Below, in pieces: positions 52,456-62,500 of a DNA stretch of 64,000 nt. The stretch covers positions 2,046,001-2,110,000 of the forward strand of contig NC_135032.1 of assembly GCF_051020975.1 (NCBI RefSeq), written 5' to 3'. Every line of letters starts with the position of its first letter. Position 1 is the first letter of the stretch. Below the pieces are notes generated by a model. That model was not told where the DNA came from. It saw only the letters and a list, made by a program, of their open reading frames with translations, and ran no database searches. The translations under genes were made by a program, and so were the position numbers. This stretch comes from Osmia lignaria lignaria. Its lineage: Eukaryota > Arthropoda > Insecta > Hymenoptera > Megachilidae.

Positions 52456-54706
52456 TGCCATAGCTCGCTTCGTTTCCGAGATATTTGCAGATTTATCTCA
52501 AGGGAAGGGGCCTGACGGACATATTTCGAGATATTTCTTCTTCTTGTTGTTCTTCTTCTGCACAGCTAAGCTGGAAGTGGCATTTGCGGCTCGCACTAGT
52601 GCAGAGTTATCTCAAAGAAAGGGGCCACGGTGTTTCTGTATCTCTATTATGTTGGTGCGGCTTCGGAACTTTTAAATATCTTGATATATCTCGAGAACTA
52701 CGAATCTGATCAAAAAATATCATAGAACATAAAAAGTAGGAAACTTAATTCTCTACAAAAAAGGTCTGTTAACATTTTGCCATAGCTCGCTTCGTTTCCG
52801 AGATATTTGCAGATTTATCTCAAGGGAAGGGGCCTGACGGACATATTTCGAGATATTTCTACTTCTTGTTGTTCTTCTTCTGCACAGCTAAGCTGGAAGT
52901 GGCATTTGCGGCTCGCACTAGTGCAGAGTTATCTCAAAGAAAGGGGCCACGGTGTTTCTGTATCTCTATTATGTTGGTGCGGCTTCGGAACTTTTAAATA
53001 TCTTGATATATCTCGAGAACTACGAATCTGATCAAAAAATATCATAGAACATAAAAAGTAGGAAACTTAATTCTCTACAAAAAAGGTCTGTTAACATTTT
53101 GCCATAGCTCGCTTCGTTTCCGAGATATTTGCAGATTTATCTCAAGGGAAGGGGCCTGACGGACATATTTCGAGATATTTCTTCTTGTTGTTCTTCTTCT
53201 GCACAGCTAAGCTGGAAGTGGCATTTGCGGCTCGCACTAGTGCAGAGTTATCTCAAAGAAAGGGGCCACGGTGTTTCTGTATCTCTATTCTGTTGGTGCG
53301 GCTTCGGAACTTTTAAATATCTTGATATATCTCGAGAACTACGCATCTGATCAAAAAATATCATAGAACATAAAAAGTAGGAAACTTAATTCTCTACAAA
53401 AAAGGTCTCTTAACATTTTGCCATAGCTCGCTTCGTTTCCGAGATATTTGCAGATTTATCTCAAGGGAAGGGGCCTGACGGACATATTTCGAGATATTTC
53501 TTCTTCTTGTTGTTCTTCTTCTGCACAGCTAAGCTGGAAGTGGCATTTGCGGCTCGCACTAATGCAGAGTTATCTCAAAGAAAGGGGCCACGGTGTTTCT
53601 GTATCTCTATTATGTTGGTGCGGCTTCGGAACTTTTAAATATCTCGATATATCTCGAAAACTACGCTTGTGATCAAAAAATATCATAGAACATAAATTGT
53701 AGGAAACATAATTCTCTACAAAAAAGGTCTCTTAACATTTTGCCATAGCTCGCTTCGTTTCCGAGATATTTGCAGATTTATCTCAAGGCAAGGGGCCTGA
53801 CGGACATATTTCGAGATATTTCTTCTTCTTGTTGTTCTTCTTCTGCACAGCTAAGCTGGAAGTGGCATTTGCGGCTCGCACTAGTGCAGAGTTATCTCAA
53901 AGAAAGGGGCCACGGTGTTTCTGTATCTCTATTATGTTGGTGCGGCTTCGGAACTTTTAAATATCTTGATATATCTCGAGAACTACGCATCTGATCAAAA
54001 AATCTCATAGAACATAAAAAGTAGGAAACTTAATTCTCTACAAAAAAGGTCTCTTAACATTTTGCCATAGCTCGCTTCGTTTCCGAGATATTTGCAGGTT
54101 TATCTCAAGGGAAGGGGCCTAACGGACATATTTCGAGATATTTCTTCTTCTTGTTGTTCTGCTTCTGCACAGCTAAACTGGAAGTGGCATTTCCAGCTCG
54201 CAATAGTGCAGAGTTATCTCAAAGAAAGGAGCCACGGTGTTTCTGTATCTCTATTCTGTTGGTGCGGCTTCGGAACTTTTAAATATCTTGATATATCTCG
54301 AGAACTACGCATCAGATCAAAAAATATCATAGAACATAAAAAGTAGGAAACTTAATTCTCTACAAAAAAGGTCTCTTAACATTTTGCCATAGCTCGCTTC
54401 GTTTCCGAGATATTTGCAGATTTATCTCAAGGGAAGGGGCATGACGGACATTTTTCGAGATATTTCTTCTTCTTGTTGTTCTTCTTCTGCACAGCTAAGC
54501 TGGAAGTGGCATTTGCGGCTCGCACTAGTGCAGAGTTATCTCAAAGAAAGGGGCCACGGTGTTTCTGTATCTCTATTATGTTGGTGCGGCTTCGGAACTT
54601 TTAAATATCTCGATATATCTCGGAAACTACGCTTCTGATCAAAAAATATCATAGAACATAAATTGTAGGAAACATAATTCTCTACAAAAAAGGTCTCTTA
54701 GCATTT

Positions 54707-55028
54707 TGCCATAGCTCGCTTCGTTTCCGAGATATTTGCAGATTTATCTGAAGGGAAAGGGCCTGACGGACATATTTCGAGATATTTCTTCTTCTTGTTG
54801 TTCTTCTTCTGCACAGCTAAGCTGGAAGTGGCATTTGCAGCTCGTAATAGTGCAGAGTTATCTCAAAGAAAGGGGCGACGGTGTTTCTGTATCTCTATTA
54901 TGTTGGTGCGGCTTCGGAACTTTTAAATATCTTGATATATCTCGAGAACTACGCATCTGATCAAAAAATATCATAGAACCTAAAAAGTAGGAAACTTAAT
55001 TCTCTACAAAAAAGGTCTCTTAACATTT
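54707..55028 (+). repeat. Chimeric J/F monomer (also at 60175 and 62426)
   Basis: The head is J type (ctgaagggaaagg, gctcgtaatag). It then switches to F-type gggcgacgg, gcatctg and gaaccta, and a G unit follows. The switch lies between about 54848 and 54876. The unit at 62426 has the same structure. The unit at 60175 has a further switch to the G tail (cgaatctg, gaacataaa, ctgttaac), so it is a three-part J/F/G mosaic. Confidence 0.82.
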
Positions 55029-56313
55029 TGCCATAGCTCGCTTCGTTTCCGAGATATTTGCAGATTTATCTCAAGGGAAGGGGCCTGACGGACATATTTC
55101 GAGATATTTCTTCTTCTTGTTGTTCTTCTTCTGCACAGCTAAGCTGGAAGTGGCATTTGCGGCTCGCACTAGTGCAGAGTTATCTCAAAGAAAGGGGCCA
55201 CGGTGTTTCTGTATCTCTATTATGTTGGTGCGGCTTCGGAACTTTTAAATATCTTGATATATCTCGAGAACTACGAATCTGATCAAAAAATATCATAGAA
55301 CATAAAAAGTAGGAAACTTAATTCTCTACAAAAAAGGTCTGTTAACATTTTGCCATAGCTCGCTTCGTTTCCGAGATATTTGCAGATTTATCTCAAGGGA
55401 AGGGGCCTGACGGACATATTTCGAGATATTTCTTCTTCTTGTTGTTCTTCTTCTGCACAGCTAAGCTGGAAGTGGCATTTGCGGCTCGCACTAGTGCAGA
55501 GTTATCTCAAAGAAAGGGGCCACGGTGTTTCTGTATCTCTATTATGTTGGTGCGGCTTCGGAACTTTTAAATATCTTGATATATCTCGAGAACTACGAAT
55601 CTGATCAAAAAATATCATAGAACATAAAAAGTAGGAAACTTAATTCTCTACAAAAAAGGTCTGTTAACATTTTGCCATAGCTCGCTTCGTTTCCGAGATA
55701 TTTGCAGATTTATCTCAAGGGAAGGGGCCTGACGGACATATTTCGAGATATTTCTTCTTGTTGTTCTTCTTCTGCACAGCTAAGCTGGAAGTGGCATTTG
55801 CGGCTCGCACTAGTGCAGAGTTATCTCAAAGAAAGGGGCCACGGTGTTTCTGTATCTCTATTATGTTGGTGCGGCTTCGGAACTTTTAAATATCTCGATA
55901 TATCTCGAAAACTACGCTTCTGATCAAAAAATATCATAGAACATAAATTGTAGGAAACATAATTCTCTACAAAACAGGTCTCTTAGCATTTTGCCATAGC
56001 TCGCTTCGTTTCCGAGATATTTGCAGGTTTATCTCAAGGGAAGGGGCCTAACGGACATATTTCGAGATATTTCTTCTTCTTGTTGTTCTTCTTCTGCACA
56101 GCTAAGCTGGAAGTGGCATTTGCGGCTCGCACTAGTGCAGAGTTATCTCAAAGAAAGGGGCCACGGTGTTTCTGTATCTCTATTATGTTGGTGCGGCTTC
56201 GGAACTTTTAAATATCTCGATATATCTCGAAAACTACGCTTCTGATCAAAAAATATCATAGAACATAAATTGTAGGAAACATAATTCTCTACAAAACAGG
56301 TCTCTTAGCATTT

Positions 56314-56635
56314 TGCCATAGCTCGCTTCGTTTCCGAGATATTTGCAGGTTTATCTCAAGGGAAGGGGCCTGACGGACATATTTCGAGATATTTCTTCTT
56401 CTTGTTGTTCTTCTTCTGCACAGCTAAGCTGGAAGTGGCATTTGCGGCTCGCACTAGTGCAGAGTTATCTCAAAGAAAGGGGCCACGGTGTTTCTGTATC
56501 TCTATTATGTTGGTGCGGCTTCGGAACTTTTAAATATCTTGATATATCTCGAGAACTACGAATCTGATCAAAAAATATCATAGAACATAAAAAGTAGGAA
56601 ACTTAATTCTCTACAAAAAAGGTCTGTTAACATTT
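56314..56635 (+). repeat. Chimeric A/G monomer at the 13-monomer repeat junction
   Basis: The spacer acaaaacagg with cttagcatt and the head caggttta are A type. From cctgacgg onward the unit is G type (cgaatctg, ctgttaac). The switch lies between about 56350 and 56372 and sits at the end of 13-monomer copy 1, where copy 2 begins. Confidence 0.8.
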
Positions 56636-58880
56636 TGCCATAGCTCGCTTCGTTTCCGAGATATTTGCAGATTTATCTCAAGGGAAGGGGCCTGACGGAC
56701 ATATTTCGAGATATTTCTTCTTCTTGTTGTTCTTCTTCTGCACAGCTAAGCTGGAAGTGGCATTTGCGGCTCGCACTAGTGCAGAGTTATCTCAAAGAAA
56801 GGGGCCACGGTGTTTCTGTATCTCTATTATGTTGGTGCGGCTTCGGAACTTTTAAATATCTTGATATATCTCGAGAACTACGAATCTGATCAAAAAATAT
56901 CATAGAACATAAAAAGTAGGAAACTTAATTCTCTACAAAAAAGGTCTGTTAACATTTTGCCATAGCTCGCTTCGTTTCCGAGATATTTGCAGATTTATCT
57001 CAAGGGAAGGGGCCTGACGGACATATTTCGAGATATTTCTACTTCTTGTTGTTCTTCTTCTGCACAGCTAAGCTGGAAGTGGCATTTGCGGCTCGCACTA
57101 GTGCAGAGTTATCTCAAAGAAAGGGGCCACGGTGTTTCTGTATCTCTATTATGTTGGTGCGGCTTCGGAACTTTTAAATATCTTGATATATCTCGAGAAC
57201 TACGAATCTGATCAAAAAATATCATAGAACATAAAAAGTAGGAAACTTAATTCTCTACAAAAAAGGTCTGTTAACATTTTGCCATAGCTCGCTTCGTTTC
57301 CGAGATATTTGCAGATTTATCTCAAGGGAAGGGGCCTGACGGACATATTTCGAGATATTTCTTCTTGTTGTTCTTCTTCTGCACAGCTAAGCTGGAAGTG
57401 GCATTTGCGGCTCGCACTAGTGCAGAGTTATCTCAAAGAAAGGGGCCACGGTGTTTCTGTATCTCTATTCTGTTGGTGCGGCTTCGGAACTTTTAAATAT
57501 CTTGATATATCTCGAGAACTACGCATCTGATCAAAAAATATCATAGAACATAAAAAGTAGGAAACTTAATTCTCTACAAAAAAGGTCTCTTAACATTTTG
57601 CCATAGCTCGCTTCGTTTCCGAGATATTTGCAGATTTATCTCAAGGGAAGGGGCCTGACGGACATATTTCGAGATATTTCTTCTTCTTGTTGTTCTTCTT
57701 CTGCACAGCTAAGCTGGAAGTGGCATTTGCGGCTCGCACTAATGCAGAGTTATCTCAAAGAAAGGGGCCACGGTGTTTCTGTATCTCTATTATGTTGGTG
57801 CGGCTTCGGAACTTTTAAATATCTCGATATATCTCGAAAACTACGCTTGTGATCAAAAAATATCATAGAACATAAATTGTAGGAAACATAATTCTCTACA
57901 AAAAAGGTCTCTTAACATTTTGCCATAGCTCGCTTCGTTTCCGAGATATTTGCAGATTTATCTCAAGGCAAGGGGCCTGACGGACATATTTCGAGATATT
58001 TCTTCTTCTTGTTGTTCTTCTTCTGCACAGCTAAGCTGGAAGTGGCATTTGCGGCTCGCACTAGTGCAGAGTTATCTCAAAGAAAGGGGCCACGGTGTTT
58101 CTGTATCTCTATTATGTTGGTGCGGCTTCGGAACTTTTAAATATCTTGATATATCTCGAGAACTACGCATCTGATCAAAAAATCTCATAGAACATAAAAA
58201 GTAGGAAACTTAATTCTCTACAAAAAAGGTCTCTTAACATTTTGCCATAGCTCGCTTCGTTTCCGAGATATTTGCAGGTTTATCTCAAGGGAAGGGGCCT
58301 AACGGACATATTTCGAGATATTTCTTCTTCTTGTTGTTCTGCTTCTGCACAGCTAAACTGGAAGTGGCATTTCCAGCTCGCAATAGTGCAGAGTTATCTC
58401 AAAGAAAGGAGCCACGGTGTTTCTGTATCTCTATTCTGTTGGTGCGGCTTCGGAACTTTTAAATATCTTGATATATCTCGAGAACTACGCATCAGATCAA
58501 AAAATATCATAGAACATAAAAAGTAGGAAACTTAATTCTCTACAAAAAAGGTCTCTTAACATTTTGCCATAGCTCGCTTCGTTTCCGAGATATTTGCAGA
58601 TTTATCTCAAGGGAAGGGGCATGACGGACATTTTTCGAGATATTTCTTCTTCTTGTTGTTCTTCTTCTGCACAGCTAAGCTGGAAGTGGCATTTGCGGCT
58701 CGCACTAGTGCAGAGTTATCTCAAAGAAAGGGGCCACGGTGTTTCTGTATCTCTATTATGTTGGTGCGGCTTCGGAACTTTTAAATATCTCGATATATCT
58801 CGGAAACTACGCTTCTGATCAAAAAATATCATAGAACATAAATTGTAGGAAACATAATTCTCTACAAAAAAGGTCTCTTA
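56636..58880 (+). repeat. Thirteen-monomer higher-order repeat, partial copy 2 (7 monomers)
   Basis: This matches 52456-54700 at an offset of 4180 bp. Identity ends exactly at 58880, where cttaacatt faces cttagcatt (54701). From there the array continues with C and D units instead of the J/F unit expected from copy 1, so a second rearrangement cut the copy short. Confidence 0.87.
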
Positions 58881-59530
58881 ACATTTTGCCATAGCTCGCT
58901 TCGTTTCCGAGATATTTGCAGGTTTATCTCAAGGGAAGGGGCCTAACGCACATATTTCGAGATATTTCTTCTTCTTGTTGTTCTTCTTCTGCACAGCTAA
59001 TCTGGAAGTGGCATTTCCAGCTCGCAATAGTGCAGAGTTATCTCAAAGAAAGGAGCCACGGTGATTCTGTATCTCTATTCTGTTGGTGCGGCTTCGGAAC
59101 TTTTAAATATCTTGATATATCTCGAGAACTACGCATCTGATCAAAAAATATCATAGAACATAAAAAGTAGGAAACTTAATTCTCTACAAAAAAGGTCTCT
59201 TAACATTTTGCCATAGCTCGCTTCGTTTCCGAGATATTTGCAGATTTATCTCAAGGGAAGGGGCCTGACGGACATATTTCGAGATATTTCTTCTTCTTGT
59301 TGTTCTTCTTCTGCACAGCTAAGCTGGAAGTGGCATTTGCGGCTCGCACTAATGCAGAGTTATCTCAAAGAAAGGGGCCACGGTGTTTCTGTATCTCTAT
59401 TATGTTGGTGCGGCTTCGGAACTTTTAAATATCTTGATATATCTCGAGAACTACGCATCTGATCAAAAAATCTCATAGAACATAAAAAGTAGGAAACTTA
59501 ATTCTCTACAAAAAAGGTCTCTTAACATTT

Positions 59531-62500
59531 TGCCATAGCTCGCTTCGTTTCCGAGATATTTGCAGGTTTATCTCAAGGGAAGGGGCCTAACGGACATATT
59601 TCGAGATATTTCTTCTTCTTGTTGTTCTGCTTCTGCACAGCTAAACTGGAAGTGGCATTTCCAGCTCGCAATAGTGCAGAGTTATCTCAAAGAAAGGAGC
59701 CACGGTGTTTCTGTATCTCTATTCTGTTGGTGCGGCTTCGGAACTTTTAAATATCTTGATGTATCTCGAGAACTACGCATCAGATCAAAAAATATCATAG
59801 AACATAAAAAGTAGGAAACTTAATTCTCTACAAAAAAGGTCTCTTAACATTTAGCCATAGCTCGCTTCGTTTCCGAGATATTTGCAGATTTATCTCAAGG
59901 GAAGGGGCATGACGGACATTTTTCGAGATATTTCTTCTTCTTGTTGTTCTTCTTCTGCACAGCTAAGCTGGAAGTGGCATTTGCGGCTCGCACTAGTGCA
60001 GAGTTATCTCAAAGAAAGGGGCCACGGTGTTTCTGTATCTCTATTATGTTGGTGCGGCTTCGGAACTTTTAAATATCTCGATATATCTCGGAAACTACGC
60101 TTCTGATCAAAAAATATCATAGAACATAAATTGTAGGAAACATAATTCTCTACAAAAAAGGTCTCTTAGCATTTTGCCATAGCTCGCTTCGTTTCCGAGA
60201 TATTTGCAGATTTATCTGAAGGGAAAGGGCCTGACGGACATATTTCGAGATATTTCTTCTTCTTGTTGTTCTTCTTCTGCACAGCTAAGCTGGAAGTGGC
60301 ATTTGCAGCTCGTAATAGTGCAGAGTTATCTCAAAGAAAGGGGCGACGGTGTTTCTGTATCTCTATTATGTTGGTGCGGCTTCGGAACTTTTAAATATCT
60401 TGATATATCTCGAGAACTACGAATCTGATCAAAAAATATCATAGAACATAAAAAGTAGGAAACTTAATTCTCTACAAAAAAGGTCTGTTAACATTTTGCC
60501 ATAGCTCGCTTCGTTTCCGAGATATTTGCAGATTTATCTCAAGGGAAGGGGCCTGACGGACATATTTCGAGATATTTCTTCTTCTTGTTGTTCTTCTTCT
60601 GCACAGCTAAGCTGGAAGTGGCATTTGCGGCTCGCACTAGTGCAGAGTTATCTCAAAGAAAGGGGCCACGGTGTTTCTGTATCTCTATTATGTTGGTGCG
60701 GCTTCGGAACTTTTAAATATCTTGATATATCTCGAGAACTACGAATCTGATCAAAAAATATCATAGAACATAAAAAGTAGGAAACTTAATTCTCTACAAA
60801 AAAGGTCTGTTAACATTTTGCCATAGCTCGCTTCGTTTCCGAGATATTTGCAGATTTATCTCAAGGGAAGGGGCCTGACGGACATATTTCGAGATATTTC
60901 TTCTTGTTGTTCTTCTTCTGCACAGCTAAGCTGGAAGTGGCATTTGCGGCTCGCACTAGTGCAGAGTTATCTCAAAGAAAGGGGCCACGGTGTTTCTGTA
61001 TCTCTATTATGTTGGTGCGGCTTCGGAACTTTTAAATATCTCGATATATCTCGAAAACTACGCTTCTGATCAAAAAATATCATAGAACATAAATTGTAGG
61101 AAACATAATTCTCTACAAAACAGGTCTCTTAGCATTTTGCCATAGCTCGCTTCGTTTCCGAGATATTTGCAGGTTTATCTCAAGGGAAGGGGCCTAACGG
61201 ACATATTTCGAGATATTTCTTCTTCTTGTTGTTCTTCTTCTGCACAGCTAAGCTGGAAGTGGCATTTGCGGCTCGCACTAGTGCAGAGTTATCTCAAAGA
61301 AAGGGGCCACGGTGTTTCTGTATCTCTATTATGTTGGTGCGGCTTCGGAACTTTTAAATATCTCGATATATCTCGAAAACTACGCTTCTGATCAAAAAAT
61401 ATCATAGAACATAAATTGTAGGAAACATAATTCTCTACAAAACAGGTCTCTTAGCATTTTGCCATAGCTCGCTTCGTTTCCGAGATATTTGCAGGTTTAT
61501 CTCAAGGGAAGGGGCCTAACGGACATATTTCGAGATATTTCTTCTTCTTGTTGTTCTTCTTCTGCACAGCTAAGCTGGAAGTGGCATTTGCGGCTCGCAC
61601 TAGTGCAGAGTTATCTCAAAGAAAGGGGCCACGGTGTTTCTGTATCTCTATTATGTTGGTGCGGCTTCGGAACTTTTAAATATCTCGATATATCTCGAAA
61701 ACTACGCTTCTGATCAAAAAATCTCATAGAACATAAAAAGTAGGAAACTTAATTCTCTACAAAAAAGGTCTCTTAACATTTTGCCATAGCTCGCTTCGTT
61801 TCCGAGATATTTGCAGGTTTATCTCAAGGGAAGGGGCCTAACGGACATATTTCGAGATATTTCTTCTTCTTGTTGTTCTTCTTCTGCACAGCTAAACTGG
61901 AAGTGGCATTTCCAGCTCGCAATAGTGCAGAGTTATCTCAAAGAAAGGAGCCACGGTGTTTCTGTATCTCTATTCTGTTGGTGCGGCTTCGGAACTTTTA
62001 AATATCTTGATATATCTCGAGAACTACGCATCAGATCAAAAAATATCATAGAACATAAAAAGTAGGAAACTTAATTCTCTACAAAAAAGGTCTCTTAACA
62101 TTTTGCCATAGCTCGCTTCGTTTCCGAGATATTTGCAGATTTATCTCAAGGGAAGGGGCATGACGGACATTTTTCGAGATATTTCTTCTTCTTGTTGTTC
62201 TTCTTCTGCACAGCTAAGCTGGAAGTGGCATTTGCGGCTCGCACTAGTGCAGAGTTATCTCAAAGAAAGGGGCCACGGTGTTTCTGTATCTCTATTATGT
62301 TGGTGCGGCTTCGGAACTTTTAAATATCTCGATATATCTCGGAAACTACGCTTCTGATCAAAAAATATCATAGAACATAAATTGTAGGAAACATAATTCT
62401 CTACAAAAAAGGTCTCTTAGCATTTTGCCATAGCTCGCTTCGTTTCCGAGATATTTGCAGATTTATCTGAAGGGAAAGGGCCTGACGGACATATTTCGAG

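Larger units (their letters stand above)
52456..56635 (+). repeat. Thirteen-monomer higher-order repeat, copy 1 (4180 bp)
   Basis: Order: G, G with tttctacttc, H, L, M, N, E, J/F, G, G, H, A, A/G. The length is 13 x 322 minus 6 for two TTC-deleted units. Units 1-7 recur at 56636-58880 with the same rare markers (tttctacttc at 52858 and 57038; gttctgcttc at 54156 and 58336). Confidence 0.88.
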
